Source: Clostridium massiliamazoniense (GTDB lineage: Bacteria; Bacillota; Clostridia; Clostridiales; Clostridiaceae). From it: DNA of 64,000 nucleotides. Under the pieces are notes generated by a model, which saw nothing but the letters and a program-made list of their open reading frames with translations, was not told where the DNA came from and ran no database searches. The DNA is taken from assembly GCF_001403635.1 (NCBI RefSeq), contig NZ_LN879466.1:274254-338253 (forward strand). The letters are read 5' to 3'. This document shows positions 37,935 through 48,272 of the stretch, in pieces. The translations under genes were made by a program, and so were the position numbers. How positions within the stretch are numbered: the stretch's first letter is position 1; each line of letters opens with the position of its first letter.

Positions 37935-38875
37935 TGGCAGGAAAAATAGCAACTAGAGAAGCTTACGGAAAAGCTTTAGCAAAGTTAGGAAAAGTTAATG
38001 ATAAAGTAGTAGTTTTAGATGCTGACCTTTCAAAATCAACTAAAACAGCTGATTTTAAAAGTGAATTCCCAGAAAGATTCATAAATATGGGGATTGCAGA
38101 AGGAAATATGATGACTGTAGCAGCAGGTTTATCAACATGTGGAAAAGTTCCATTTGCAAGTACATTTGCTATGTTTGCAGCAGGAAGAGCTTTTGAGCAA
38201 ATAAGAAACTCAATTTGTTACCCAAGATTAAATGTAAAAATATGTGCTACTCATGCAGGTCTAACAGTTGGAGAAGATGGAGCATCACACCAATCAATAG
38301 AAGATTTAGCTTTAATGAGAGCTATACCTAATATGACAGTAATATGTCCATCAGATGCAGTAGAAACAGAAGCTGTTATAAATGCCATTGCAGAATATAA
38401 TGGTCCTTGTTATGTAAGATTAGGAAGAGCTGGAGTTAATGTTATAAATGACAGACCAGATTATAAATTTGAATTAGGAAAAGGTGTTCAATTAACTGAA
38501 GGAAATGATGTTACTATAGTAGCAACAGGAATAATGGTTGATGAAGCCTTATCAGCAGAAAAAATGTTAAAAGCAGAAGGTATCTCAGCAAGAGTTATAA
38601 ACATTCATACTTTAAAACCTATAGATTCAGAAATATTAGTTAAGGCAGCTAAAGAAACAGGAGCTATAGTTACTGTTGAAGAGCACAATATTATAGGTGG
38701 ATTAGGTTCAGCTGTTTCAGAGGTAGTAAGCGAAGAAAAGCCTGTTCCAGTTATTAGAGTTGGAGTTAAAGATACTTTCGGAGAAAGTGGAAAACCAGAA
38801 GAATTATTAAAAGCTTATGGCTTAAAAGATATAAATATAGTTGAAGCTGTTAAAAAAGCTATAAGTTTAAAATAA
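37934..38875 (+). CDS. Transketolase, C-terminal (pyrimidine-binding) subunit
   Basis: This 313-residue half-enzyme has the pyrimidine domain (DADLSKSTKT, NMGIAEGNMMTVAAGLSTCGKVPFASTFAMF with the conserved catalytic Glu) and the C-terminal transketolase domain (NIHTLKPID, VTVEEHNIIGGLGSAV). It overlaps the previous gene by one base (TAATG), suggesting translational coupling and equal subunit production. A repeat copy with an end hairpin at 38927 follows and probably ends the transcript. Confidence 0.96.
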   Translation: MAGKIATREAYGKALAKLGKVNDKVVVLDADLSKSTKTADFKSEFPERFINMGIAEGNMMTVAAGLSTCGKVPFASTFAMFAAGRAFEQIRNSICYPRLNVKICATHAGLTVGEDGASHQSIEDLALMRAIPNMTVICPSDAVETEAVINAIAEYNGPCYVRLGRAGVNVINDRPDYKFELGKGVQLTEGNDVTIVATGIMVDEALSAEKMLKAEGISARVINIHTLKPIDSEILVKAAKETGAIVTVEEHNIIGGLGSAVSEVVSEEKPVPVIRVGVKDTFGESGKPEELLKAYGLKDINIVEAVKKAISLK

Positions 38876-38926
38876 TATAGATAATTATAGATTGTTATTG
38901 TAATAAGATATAATTTAAATAAGATA

Positions 38927-39175
38927 GAGGATGTATCAAATTACAGATACATCCTTTCTGCCTTTTATCTAGCTATATAGGTTCATTATTTGTGATCACT
39001 CACTTATGTAAAGAATCCCTAATACTCCTATATTCTATAAGTAGGAGATATAAATAGACTTAGGCCTCTAGATAAGTGGAACTAAGCATTCAGATGAGAT
39101 TTAAAACTCCACCTGAATTAAGTCTACGTTTATAAAAGTAATATAAATTAAGGTACTGTTCAATTTGATATAATC
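38927..39175 (-). repeat. Intergenic repeat family, copy E (near complete, inverted)
   Basis: In minus orientation it contains the same order as copy D plus the cttacgtaa...gtgatcac...atgaacctatata module. Its terminator hairpin (gaggatgtatc...gatacatcc) sits nearest the transketolase stop, 50 bp away. The other end (ttgatataatccc) is decayed. Confidence 0.85.
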
Positions 39176-39364
39176 CCTATTTTAATATAAGTAAATTTTC
39201 TTTTGCAATGGATAGATAAATAATTTAAAATAGAACTGTTATCAGTAGTATATAACAATTACTTTAAGAATATGTCAATGTTTTTTACTAATTAAGTTAA
39301 AAGGTAAAGTATTGGCTAGTTTATAAAATAAATTAAAATTAAATAAAACAAAAGAGGAGAAGAA

Positions 39365-40210
39365 ATGAATAAAGCAGTAGTAAAAAAATATTTCAATATT
39401 ACATTAGGTGTTTTTTTATTAGCAGCATCACTACAATTTTTTTATTATCCAAATGATTTAGTTAGTGGTGGGGTATCAGGATTAGCTCTTATTATAGGAG
39501 ATTTTACACCTATATCTCCAGGGATATTTATGAATATAGCTAACGTGGTATTATTTATATTAGCTTATTTTACATTGGGAAAAAGATTTGTTGCTGATAG
39601 TATATATGCATCTTTTGCATTTTCAATAATACTTCTATTATTAGAAAAAGCTTTTCCAAATGTAGTAGTTACTAAAGATCCCATTTTAACAGTAATTTTT
39701 GGAGCTATAGTGGCAGCTTTAGGACTAGCATTAGCCTTTAATGAAGGAGCTTCTACTGGTGGAACTGCAATAATAGCTAAGATAGTAAATAAGTATTTCC
39801 ATATTGATATTGGTAAATCAACTATAGTAGTTGATGGTGTTGTTGTAATATGTGGATTAGCAGCTTTTGGGGTAAATAAGGGGTTATATGGATTATTAGC
39901 ATGTATTGTAATAGGTCTTTTAACTGATAAGTTCATAGAAGGATTTAGTGATTGTAAGCAATTAGTTATAATAAGTAAAAAAAGTGAAGAAGTTAAAAAA
40001 TACATAATGCATAAAGTTGGAAGAGGTTGTACAAAGGTAGTTGGTGAGGGAGCATATTCAGGTAATGAAGTAGACATAATATATGCTGTAGTACATAGAA
40101 GACAATTTGTTATGATAAAAAAAGCAATAAAAACAATTGATCCAGAAGCTTTTATAACAGTAAGCGATGCAAAGGAAGTTTTAGGTGAAGGTTTTACTGA
40201 TTTAGAATAA
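39365..40210 (+). CDS. YitT family membrane protein, paralogue 1
   Basis: This 281-residue protein has five membrane helices (DUF161/YitT_membrane) and a cytoplasmic C-terminal DUF2179 domain (about 215-281). Typical segments: DLVSGGVSGLALII, PGIFMNIANVVLF, LAFNEGASTGGTAIIAKIVNKYFHIDIGKS, and TVSDAKEVLGEGF. Function is unknown in the family, though transport of a small solute is suspected. RBS gaggaga. Strong similarity to the next gene shows a tandem duplication. Confidence 0.93.
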   Translation: MNKAVVKKYFNITLGVFLLAASLQFFYYPNDLVSGGVSGLALIIGDFTPISPGIFMNIANVVLFILAYFTLGKRFVADSIYASFAFSIILLLLEKAFPNVVVTKDPILTVIFGAIVAALGLALAFNEGASTGGTAIIAKIVNKYFHIDIGKSTIVVDGVVVICGLAAFGVNKGLYGLLACIVIGLLTDKFIEGFSDCKQLVIISKKSEEVKKYIMHKVGRGCTKVVGEGAYSGNEVDIIYAVVHRRQFVMIKKAIKTIDPEAFITVSDAKEVLGEGFTDLE

Positions 40211-40227
40211 TATAATAATTAAATTTT

Positions 40228-40268
40228 GAAAATAATAGTATAGAGTAATTCTATACTATTATTTTTTT
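40228..40268 (+). terminator. Terminator between the YitT paralogues
   Basis: aataatagtatagaat-type stem: atagtatagag-TAATT-ctatactat followed by tattttttt. Confidence 0.8.
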
Positions 40269-40303
40269 GTTAGAATTATATAATTTTATTTTAGGAGGAA
40301 CTT

Positions 40304-41149
40304 ATGAGTAGAGATTTTATGAGGAAATATAGTTTTATAACATTAGGTGTAATATTAGAAGCTATTTCACTACAATACTTTTATTATCCTAATAAGATAA
40401 TAAGTGGAGGAGTATCTGGTTTTGCACTTATTATTAGTGAGTATTTACCTATATCACCAGGTATGTTTATGAATATAGCAAATGTAGTTTTATTTATAAT
40501 AGCTTATTTTATAATGGGAAAGAGATTTGTTTTAGATAGCATATATGCTTCTTTTGCTTTATCTTTAGTATTACTTGGATTTGAGAAGTTTTTACCACCC
40601 TATGTAGTAACTAATAATCAACTTCTTGTTACTATATTTGGAGGTGCTATTGGAGCAATAGGAATGGCTTTGTCTTTTAATGAAGGTTCATCTACAGGTG
40701 GAACATCTATAATAGCTCAAATAATGAATAAGTTAACCCATATAGAGGTAGGAAAATCTCTTTTAATAGCAGATGGAGTAGTTATTATTTTAGCTATTTT
40801 TTCTTATGGAACAGAAAGAGGATTATATGGTTTATTAGCTTGTATAACTACTGGATTATTGACAGATAAATTTATAGAAGGTTTTAATAATTGTAAACAA
40901 TTAATGATAATAAGCAGTAAAATTTCAGAAATAGAAGATTTTATTATAAATAAAATAGATAGAAGTTCTACAAGAATAATTGGAAAAGGTTCTTATTCTA
41001 AGAAGGAAGTAGTGATTTTATATGTTGTAGTTCGTAAAAAACAATTTATTGCATTGAAGAAAGCAATGAAGGAAATTGACAAGGATGCATTTATTATCGT
41101 AAGTGAAGCTAAAGAGGTTCTTGGGGAAGGATTTAAGGATTTGGAATAA
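40304..41149 (+). CDS. YitT family membrane protein, paralogue 2
   Basis: It is the same length (281 residues) and architecture as paralogue 1, with matching SGGVSGFALII, NEGSSTGGTSIIAQIMNKLTHIEVGKS and SEAKEVLGEGF. The two are easily aligned end to end without gaps. A terminator and a separate RBS (taggagga) suggest independent expression despite adjacency. Confidence 0.93.
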   Translation: MSRDFMRKYSFITLGVILEAISLQYFYYPNKIISGGVSGFALIISEYLPISPGMFMNIANVVLFIIAYFIMGKRFVLDSIYASFALSLVLLGFEKFLPPYVVTNNQLLVTIFGGAIGAIGMALSFNEGSSTGGTSIIAQIMNKLTHIEVGKSLLIADGVVIILAIFSYGTERGLYGLLACITTGLLTDKFIEGFNNCKQLMIISSKISEIEDFIINKIDRSSTRIIGKGSYSKKEVVILYVVVRKKQFIALKKAMKEIDKDAFIIVSEAKEVLGEGFKDLE

Positions 41150-41305
41150 AGTAGTGCGTATGCACAAAAATACAAAAAAGGAATCAGATAATGAAAAAAT
41201 ATGTTATAATAATTGAAGAATAATGTAAAATATTATATAATATAAAAATTACAAAAAAATTTTTGAATGTGAAAGATGTATAAAACTAAAGTTAGGAGTG
41301 TTTAG

Positions 41306-41992
41306 ATGATAGAATTTAAGAATGTATCTAAAGTATACAAGAACGATGTTAAAGCTCTATCTAATGTGGACATAAAAATTAAAGCTGGGGAATTTGTTTT
41401 CCTAGTAGGCCCTAGTGGGGCGGGGAAATCCACTTTTATAAAAATGTTGTTGAAAGAAGTCGAACCCACTACAGGAAATATTGTAATGGGAGATACAGAG
41501 TTATCAACAGTAAAAAGAAAGCAAATACCATACCATAGAAGAAAAATAGGTATGATATTCCAAGATTTTAGATTAATACCTACATTGAATGTTTATGAAA
41601 ATGTGGCTTTTGCAATGAGGGTTGTAGAAGCTTCAGATAAAGAAATTAGAAAAAGAGTACCAATGGTATTATCTTTAGTTGGATTATCTAATAAATACAA
41701 AATGTTCCCAAATCAATTATCTGGTGGGGAGCAACAAAGAGTGTCTATAGCAAGGGCTATAGTTAATAATCCACAGTTACTTATTGCTGATGAGCCAACA
41801 GGTAACTTAGACCCTGAAACAGCTCAAGAAATAATGTCTTTAATAGATGATATAAATAAAGCTGGTACAACTGTAATAATGGCAACTCACGCAAAGGATA
41901 TAGTTGATGATATGAGAAGAAGGGTTATAGCTATAGATAAAGGTGAAGTTGTAAGGGATGTTAAGAGGGGAGGATATGAAGATGAAGTTTAA
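41306..41992 (+). CDS. ftsE: Cell-division ATP-binding protein FtsE
   Basis: This 228-residue ABC ATPase pairs with FtsX to gate peptidoglycan hydrolases from inside the cell. Walker A GPSGAGKST (about 36-44), Q-loop FQDFRLIPT, signature LSGGEQQR, Walker B LLIADEPTGNLDPET and H-loop ATHAK are intact. The N-terminal IEFKNVSKVYKNDVKALSNV and the LIP-type Q loop are specific to FtsE. RBS taggag. It overlaps ftsX. Confidence 0.97.
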   Translation: MIEFKNVSKVYKNDVKALSNVDIKIKAGEFVFLVGPSGAGKSTFIKMLLKEVEPTTGNIVMGDTELSTVKRKQIPYHRRKIGMIFQDFRLIPTLNVYENVAFAMRVVEASDKEIRKRVPMVLSLVGLSNKYKMFPNQLSGGEQQRVSIARAIVNNPQLLIADEPTGNLDPETAQEIMSLIDDINKAGTTVIMATHAKDIVDDMRRRVIAIDKGEVVRDVKRGGYEDEV

Positions 41993-42884
41993 TAGTGTTA
42001 TTTATTTCATATCAGATGCCTTTAAAAGTTTAAAGAGAAATGCAACAATAAGTATTGCATCAGCTTTAACAGTATTAACAACATTAGTTGTATTTGGAGC
42101 TTTTTTATTAACAGCACTAAATGTAAGTGTTGGTGTTCAAGATGTTCAATCTAAGGTTCAATTGAAGGTTTTCCTTCAAGAGAATGTAACTCAAGAGGAA
42201 CAAACTAATATAGAAAATACAATAAAAGCAGTTCCGGGAGTAAAATCAGTAACTTATGAAAGTAAAGCACAAGCTTTAGAAAACTTTAAAAATCAATTAT
42301 CAAACTCTCAAGAAATATTACAAGGTTATACAGAAAGTAATAACCCATTACCAGCATCTTATGTAGTAGATTTAACTGAGCCAACAGCAGCAGATGCAGT
42401 TATAAAAGCTGTTAAGCCAAATGGAAAGTTAATGGCTGGAGTAAATGATGTAGGAAATGACCAAGAGGTTGTAAATGCCATAACATCTTTTGCAAATACA
42501 GTAAGATGGGTTGGATTAATATTATTTGTAGTATTAATAGGAGTATCATTATTCTTAATAATGAATACAATAAAAATAACTGTTTACTCTAGAAGAAGAG
42601 AAATAGGTATTATGAAATTTGTTGGAGCTACTGACTGGTTCATAAGATGGCCATTTATTATAGAAGGTATAGTAATAGGATTAGTAGGGTCCATAATTTC
42701 CATACTGGTTATATACGGAATATATTCTTGGTTATATAGTTCCTTCCTTGCATCAATTTATACAATGAAATTTATAAGTCCATTCTATGTATTAACTACT
42801 ATGTCATGGCAATTCGTTATAGCTGGTGTAATTATAGGGGCTGTAGGAAGTATAATAGCATTAAGAAAATTCTTAGATGTATAG
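41982..42884 (+). CDS. ftsX: Cell-division membrane protein FtsX
   Basis: This 300-residue protein has four membrane helices, a large extracellular loop between the first two (about 50-170, PCN/ECD domain with PLPASYVV), and the FtsX core (SRRREIGIMKFVGATDWFIRWPFIIEG). In Firmicutes it transmits FtsE ATP hydrolysis to CwlO/PcsB-type hydrolases, such as that at 20273. I use ATG 41982, 8 bp after the gaggggagg RBS; ATG 41976 is too close and ATG 41958 precedes the RBS. It overlaps ftsE by 11 bp. Confidence 0.96.
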   Translation: MKFNSVIYFISDAFKSLKRNATISIASALTVLTTLVVFGAFLLTALNVSVGVQDVQSKVQLKVFLQENVTQEEQTNIENTIKAVPGVKSVTYESKAQALENFKNQLSNSQEILQGYTESNNPLPASYVVDLTEPTAADAVIKAVKPNGKLMAGVNDVGNDQEVVNAITSFANTVRWVGLILFVVLIGVSLFLIMNTIKITVYSRRREIGIMKFVGATDWFIRWPFIIEGIVIGLVGSIISILVIYGIYSWLYSSFLASIYTMKFISPFYVLTTMSWQFVIAGVIIGAVGSIIALRKFLDV

Positions 42885-42937
42885 AATATAAGATAATAAT
42901 AGATATAAAAAAATTAAATAAAATTTAAGTAATATTT

Positions 42938-42994
42938 AAATAGCTTAAGATACGTACGAATTTAAAGAGTATAGTATTTTAAGCTATTTTTTTA
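42938..42994 (+). terminator. Terminator of ftsEX
   Basis: aaatagcttaa pairs with ttaagctattt over a long internal loop, followed by seven T. Confidence 0.75.
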
Positions 42995-43278
42995 TTTATT
43001 AGATTAAATGATAGATGTTAGGGTTTAAGGGAAATATACATAAAATGAAACTGAATTTAGATGGGTATAACATAAGTATTTAGTAGGGAACATAAAAATA
43101 AAGGATAAAATAAATTAAAGTGGGTAAAAATATATAAAAGATATTTGTTTTATTAATTTTAAGCACTTAATAATAAATCAATAAATATAAAATATTTTAT
43201 TCATTAATTATGTTTATAATTAATAATGGGTTTATATGTAAAAATAGATAATTAATTTCTCTTGAAAGGGTGAAAATA
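42995..43278 (+). other. AT-rich gap before the CtpB-like gene
   Basis: About 285 bp with no open frame of note. A tttata/tataat-poor promoter may be present around 43205-43235. No RNA or clear repeat copy. Confidence 0.4.
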
Positions 43279-44520
43279 TTGAGGAAAAAAAATAGAGGAT
43301 TAAATAAAAATTATAAGGTTAGGAGAGCCATTGTCTTTACAGTATTTACTTCTGTAATTTTTTTATCAGCCTTATTTTTAGGCAATAAATTAACAGCTTA
43401 TGGGATAATGCCACTAACTAACAAAAATGAATTACAAACAGTTTTTAAATCTATGAATAAAAATGTGGAAGGATATGATGAATTATTTAAAATAAGAGAG
43501 CAGCTTTATAGATATTATGATGGTGATATAGATGAAGAAAAGCTTATAGAAGGAGCTATTAAAGGGATGACAGCAGCTTTAAATGATCCTTACACATATT
43601 ATATGAATAAGGAAGAGTTTGAGGAGTTTAACGAACATAATTCAGGCGAATATATGGGAGTAGGAATTCAAGTAGGAGTTCAAGACAATAAAATAGTAAT
43701 AATGGACCCTATAGCTGGAGGACCTGCAGATAAGGCTGGAATTGAGTCAGGTGATGTTCTTTTAGAGGTAAATGGAAATAAGGTTGTTGGTGAAGATTTA
43801 AAGAAAGCTACTGACATGATGAAAGGAAAAACAAAGGAAGTCTTAAATTTAAAACTAGAGAGGGAAGGAAAAGGAACCTTTAATGTTGATGTAACAAGAG
43901 ATGTTGTAAAAATGATAAATGTTAAAGGTGAAATGATAGATGATGAGGTTGGATATATACAAATAGTTGCATTTGAAAAAAATGTTGCTAAGGATTTCAA
44001 AGAAAAGTTAACTTCATTGAAAAAGGCTGGAATGAAGAAGTTAGTATTAGATTTAAGAGGTAATCCTGGAGGATATATGAATGAATGTGTAGATATAGTT
44101 TCTAATTTTATTCCAAAAGGGAAACTTATAGTATCAACAAAGGATAAGTATGGGAAAGAGGAGAAAAGCTTATCTACTGGAGGTAGTGCTATAGGAATGC
44201 CATTAACAGTACTTGTAAATGGAAATTCAGCATCTGCATCAGAAATAGTTGCAGGAGCTATTAGAGATTATAAAGTTGGAACATTAGTTGGAGAAACAAC
44301 CTTTGGCAAAGGTATTGTTCAAACTGTTTTAAATGAAGATGAAGGAAAGGGATTAAAGCTTACAATATCAAAGTACTACACTCCAAATGGTGAAAATATT
44401 CATAAAAAGGGTGTAAATCCTGATGTTAAGGTTGAGTATAAAGAATCTTTAACTAGAAAGGATTATGACAGGTCAGAAGATCCACAATTTAAAAAGGCTT
44501 TAGAAATACTAAAGAAATAA
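43279..44520 (+). CDS. Carboxyl-terminal processing serine protease, S41 (CtpB-like)
   Basis: This protein of about 413 residues has an N-terminal membrane helix (about 15-37), a PDZ domain (about 110-185, GEYMGVGIQV...PADKAGIESGDVLLEVNG) and the S41 catalytic core: LRGNPGGYMNECVDI, nucleophile Ser in NGNSASASEIVAGA and base Lys in TFGKGIVQT. It also carries a C-terminal peptidoglycan-side segment. In B. subtilis CtpB acts in sporulation signalling, and it follows ftsEX there too. I favour TTG 43279, spaced 6 bp from aaagggtg; GTG 43270 overlaps the RBS. Confidence 0.93.
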   Translation: MRKKNRGLNKNYKVRRAIVFTVFTSVIFLSALFLGNKLTAYGIMPLTNKNELQTVFKSMNKNVEGYDELFKIREQLYRYYDGDIDEEKLIEGAIKGMTAALNDPYTYYMNKEEFEEFNEHNSGEYMGVGIQVGVQDNKIVIMDPIAGGPADKAGIESGDVLLEVNGNKVVGEDLKKATDMMKGKTKEVLNLKLEREGKGTFNVDVTRDVVKMINVKGEMIDDEVGYIQIVAFEKNVAKDFKEKLTSLKKAGMKKLVLDLRGNPGGYMNECVDIVSNFIPKGKLIVSTKDKYGKEEKSLSTGGSAIGMPLTVLVNGNSASASEIVAGAIRDYKVGTLVGETTFGKGIVQTVLNEDEGKGLKLTISKYYTPNGENIHKKGVNPDVKVEYKESLTRKDYDRSEDPQFKKALEILKK

Positions 44521-44542
44521 CTTAAGAAGGAGTATAGAGACT

Positions 44543-45868
44543 ATGGAATTAATCCTAAATGCCTTAAAGAGCAGTTTAAGATTTTTAGAAAATCCTATTT
44601 TATTATTAACTTTAGTTGCTGTTGGAATAGTTTTTTATAAAAAAAATTTAAATATTGAAAGAGAACAAGAATATATAGTTGGAGAAAAGGTTAATTCAGC
44701 ACTTGAATTAACTTTTTCTCAGTTAACAGTAGGGATAATTGGTGGAATAGTGGCGTCTATGTTACTTTTTATCTTAGGAGTGACCTTTGATGATAATTCT
44801 GCTATAGAAACATTATTTATTTTATCTTTTATACTTATGTTTTATAAACCAAGAATGATATGTTTTTCATATTCTGGAGCTATTTTAGGTTTAGGGGCAT
44901 TAATAATAAGTCATCTTTCTAAAGGAATAATAGATTATAAAATTATAAGTATAAATACAGTGTCTTTAATTTTATTTGTGGCAATTATGCATTTAATTGA
45001 AGGAATAATGGTAATTTTAGATGGATATAGAGGGGCTGTACCAACCTTTAAAGTAAATAAGGGGAGAATAATAGGGGGATTTAAATTAAGTAGAAATTGG
45101 TTAGTGCCAACTGTATTAATCATGTTTTCTGCAAATAAGCCATTGCAAGATGAAATTGTAGTATCAAATTTAGCAACTAAATTAGGTATGTTAGATGTTA
45201 AGACTCTAGGAACTATGATATTTTTTGCTATGTCTTTATATGCTATGGTAGGTTTTAAAGCTAAAACATTTACCTTATCAAAAGAGAATAAGGCAAAGGA
45301 ATCAGGAGGAATAATAATATTTTATGCTATAATATTAATGGTATTAGCTCAACTTTCTCGAGTTAATATATACTTTGAGGGGAGTTCGTTATTATTAATG
45401 CCTATAATACATGAAGCCATGTTAAGTTATCAAAGATATAGAGAAAATAATAGGGAATATACATATATATCTGATGATGGAATTTCAGTTTTAGATTTCT
45501 TACCTAATTCACCATTAAGGTCAATAGGAATTGAATCAGGAGATAAAATAACCTCTGTAAATGGATTTAAAGTAAGGGAAGAAAGAGATATAATAAGAAT
45601 AAAAAATGAGTATTATAGTATTATAACAGTAGAATTGTTGAAGAAAAATGGTTCTGTGGAATTACATGAAGTTAATCTAAGAGACAATGAAAAATTACAT
45701 TTAATACTGGTACCTAATAGCTTAGATAAACTTAATAAGAGTGAAGAAAATAAATTTGAAGAAGTATTAAAAAGGTTAAAAAAAGAGATTGAAAGTAAAA
45801 ATTCAATTGATTTGATTAATATGGACATTAGAGAAAAAGAAATTGAGAATAAAGGCGATAAAAATTAG
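44543..45868 (+). CDS. Polytopic PDZ-domain protein, MinJ-like
   Basis: This 441-residue protein has about eight membrane helices (1-300) followed by a cytoplasmic or membrane-proximal PDZ domain (about 310-375: [35 protein letters not shown]) and a charged tail. The architecture and the place after ftsEX-ctpB match B. subtilis MinJ, the adaptor that links DivIVA to MinD at division sites and cell poles. The ortholog call rests on synteny and architecture rather than on strong sequence recognition. It is 22 bp after the protease gene and 11 bp before uvrB. Confidence 0.75.
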   Translation: MELILNALKSSLRFLENPILLLTLVAVGIVFYKKNLNIEREQEYIVGEKVNSALELTFSQLTVGIIGGIVASMLLFILGVTFDDNSAIETLFILSFILMFYKPRMICFSYSGAILGLGALIISHLSKGIIDYKIISINTVSLILFVAIMHLIEGIMVILDGYRGAVPTFKVNKGRIIGGFKLSRNWLVPTVLIMFSANKPLQDEIVVSNLATKLGMLDVKTLGTMIFFAMSLYAMVGFKAKTFTLSKENKAKESGGIIIFYAIILMVLAQLSRVNIYFEGSSLLLMPIIHEAMLSYQRYRENNREYTYISDDGISVLDFLPNSPLRSIGIESGDKITSVNGFKVREERDIIRIKNEYYSIITVELLKKNGSVELHEVNLRDNEKLHLILVPNSLDKLNKSEENKFEEVLKRLKKEIESKNSIDLINMDIREKEIENKGDKN

Positions 45869-45879
45869 GAGTAATAAAG

Positions 45880-47853
45880 ATGGGCGAATTTAAAATACAT
45901 TCAAAATTTAAACCAACAGGGGATCAGCCAAGGGCTATAGATGAATTAGTTAAATCAATAGAGTTAGGGAATAGAGGGCAAACCCTTTTAGGAGTAACAG
46001 GTTCAGGAAAAACATTTACTATGGCAAATATAATAGAAAGAACTCAAAAACCAACGATTATATTAGCTCATAATAAAACTTTAGCAGCACAGCTTTGTTC
46101 AGAATTTAGAGAGTTTTTCCCAGATAATATAGTAGAATATTTTGTTTCATACTATGATTATTATCAGCCAGAGGCATATGTTGCTCAAACTGATACATTT
46201 ATAGAAAAGGATGCTTCTATAAATGATGAAATAGATAAATTAAGGCACTCAGCAACAGCTGCACTTTTAGAAAGAAGAGATGTCATAATAGTTGCTTCAG
46301 TATCTTGTATTTATGGATTAGGTAATCCTGAAGAATACAAAAAATTAACTATATCCTTAAGAGTAGGGATGGAAAAGGATAGAGATGAAGTAATTAAAAA
46401 ACTTATAGAAATCCAATATGAAAGAAATGATATAAATTTTGCAAGAGGAACTTTTAGAGTAAGAGGGGATAGTTTAGATATAATACCAGCCAACTCATCA
46501 TCAAAAGGAATCAGAGTAGAGTTTTTTGGAGATGAAATTGATAGTATAAAGGAGTTTGATGTTTTAACAGGAAATGTTATAGCAAGCAGAAAACATGCTA
46601 TTATAACACCAGCTTCTCACTTTGCTACATCTACAGAAACTCAAGAAAAAGCTATAAAGGTAATAGAGGCTGAATTAGAAGATAGATTAAAGGAATTAAC
46701 AGTTCAAGATAGACTTTTAGAAGCGCAAAGATTAAAACAAAGAACAAATTATGATATAGAAATGATTAGAGAAATGGGCTATTGTCAAGGAATAGAGAAT
46801 TATTCTAGAATACTAGATGGAAGAGCTCCAGGAACACCACCTGAAACTTTATTAGATTATTTTCCAGAGGATTACTTAATGTTCATAGATGAAAGTCATG
46901 TTACATTACCTCAAGTAAGAGCAATGTATGGTGGAGACAGGTCAAGAAAGGAATCTTTAGTTGAATACGGTTTTAGATTACCTTCAGCTTATGATAATAG
47001 ACCATTAAAGTTTAAAGAATTTGAAGAAAAGATGAATCAAGTTGTATTTGTAAGTGCAACTCCTGCTGCTTATGAAATAGATAATTCTTCAGAAGTAGTT
47101 GAGCAAATAATAAGACCTACTGGTCTTTTAGATCCTAATATAATAATAAGACCTATAAGAGGACAAATAGATGATTTATATTCAGAGATTTTAGAAACTA
47201 CTAAAAGAGGTTTCAGAACTCTTGTAACAACTTTAACTAAGAAAATGGCAGAGGATGTTACGACTTATTTTAAAGATTTAGGAATAAAGTGTACCTATAT
47301 GCATTCAGACATAGATACTATTGAAAGAATGAAGATAATAAAAGATTTAAGAACTGGTGAAGCAGATGTTTTAGTTGGAATAAACCTTTTAAGAGAAGGT
47401 TTAGATATTCCAGAAGTTGCATTAGTAGCCATACTTGATGCAGATAAAGAGGGATTTTTAAGATCTGAAACTTCACTTATTCAGACTGTAGGAAGAGCAG
47501 CAAGAAATTCTGAAAGTAAAGTTATAATGTATGCTGATAGTATAACAAAGTCTATGGATAGATGTATAAAGGAAACTGAAAGAAGAAGACAAATACAGGA
47601 AGAGTATAATATAGAGCATGGAATTATACCTAAGACAATAACAAAAGATATTAGAGACGTTATAATGGCAACAACAGTAGCAGAAGAAGGAAATAGTTAT
47701 GAAGTAGCCAAGGAAAAAATAACAAAAGAAGATATTCCAGTAGATAAATTAATTAAAGAATATGAAAAAGAAATGAAAGAAGCCGCAAAAAATCTTAATT
47801 TTGAAAGAGCTGCTGAATTAAGAGACTTAATCTCTGAGTTAAAAAATTCATAG
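45880..47853 (+). CDS. uvrB: UvrABC system protein B
   Basis: This 657-residue excision-repair helicase verifies DNA damage and loads UvrC. Walker A is [10 protein letters not shown] (about 39-48), the DNA-gripping beta-hairpin region is [11 protein letters not shown], the DEAD-like box is IDESH, and helicase motifs V and VI ([23 protein letters not shown]) are intact. A UVR domain ([26 protein letters not shown]) at the C-terminus docks on UvrC. RBS aggag. It is the last gene of the ctpB-minJ-uvrB unit; uvrA is 6.7 kb away rather than adjacent. Confidence 0.98.
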   Translation: MGEFKIHSKFKPTGDQPRAIDELVKSIELGNRGQTLLGVTGSGKTFTMANIIERTQKPTIILAHNKTLAAQLCSEFREFFPDNIVEYFVSYYDYYQPEAYVAQTDTFIEKDASINDEIDKLRHSATAALLERRDVIIVASVSCIYGLGNPEEYKKLTISLRVGMEKDRDEVIKKLIEIQYERNDINFARGTFRVRGDSLDIIPANSSSKGIRVEFFGDEIDSIKEFDVLTGNVIASRKHAIITPASHFATSTETQEKAIKVIEAELEDRLKELTVQDRLLEAQRLKQRTNYDIEMIREMGYCQGIENYSRILDGRAPGTPPETLLDYFPEDYLMFIDESHVTLPQVRAMYGGDRSRKESLVEYGFRLPSAYDNRPLKFKEFEEKMNQVVFVSATPAAYEIDNSSEVVEQIIRPTGLLDPNIIIRPIRGQIDDLYSEILETTKRGFRTLVTTLTKKMAEDVTTYFKDLGIKCTYMHSDIDTIERMKIIKDLRTGEADVLVGINLLREGLDIPEVALVAILDADKEGFLRSETSLIQTVGRAARNSESKVIMYADSITKSMDRCIKETERRRQIQEEYNIEHGIIPKTITKDIRDVIMATTVAEEGNSYEVAKEKITKEDIPVDKLIKEYEKEMKEAAKNLNFERAAELRDLISELKNS

Positions 47854-47926
47854 AATAATAATTTATTGATAATAGCAAAACTTTAAAATAAAGTATTTAA
47901 ATGAGTTTTGCGATTTGGAGGAGAGT

Positions 47927-48229
47927 ATGACTGATAAGATTGTAAGGAAAGTATTTAATGGATTTATATATATACACATTCTGCATCATGGAAATAGAGA
48001 GCCTTTTTATGGCTCTTGGATGATGGAGGAATTAAGAGAACATGGATATAGCGTTAGTCCAGGAACTTTATATCCTATATTAAGATCAATGCTAGATGAA
48101 GAACTTTTAGAACAAGAAGAAGTAAATGTTAATGGGAAAATAAGAAAGTATTATAGAACAACTCAATTAGGAAATGAAGTTTTAAAGGATGTAAAAGAAA
48201 AAATAGAGCAATTAACACATGATATATAA
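47927..48229 (+). CDS. PadR family transcriptional regulator
   Basis: This 100-residue winged-helix protein has the PadR core: YIHILHHGNREPFYGSWMMEELREHGYSVSPGTLYPILRSMLDEELL, followed by a wing (VNVNGKIRKYYRTT) and a single dimerisation helix. The length is that of short PadR-s2-like members. I use ATG 47927, 3-4 bp after ggaggag; a TTG at 47915 lies on the RBS. It may regulate the following membrane protease gene 43 bp away, with which it could be cotranscribed. Confidence 0.9.
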   Translation: MTDKIVRKVFNGFIYIHILHHGNREPFYGSWMMEELREHGYSVSPGTLYPILRSMLDEELLEQEEVNVNGKIRKYYRTTQLGNEVLKDVKEKIEQLTHDI

Positions 48230-48272
48230 GAAGAGGGCCGTTAAAACAAAAGAAAAATCATGAGGTGAAAAG

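Noticed and set aside
39565-40077. 170-aa minus-strand frame opposite the first YitT gene
   Set aside because: An antisense shadow of a well-supported membrane protein gene with no RBS.
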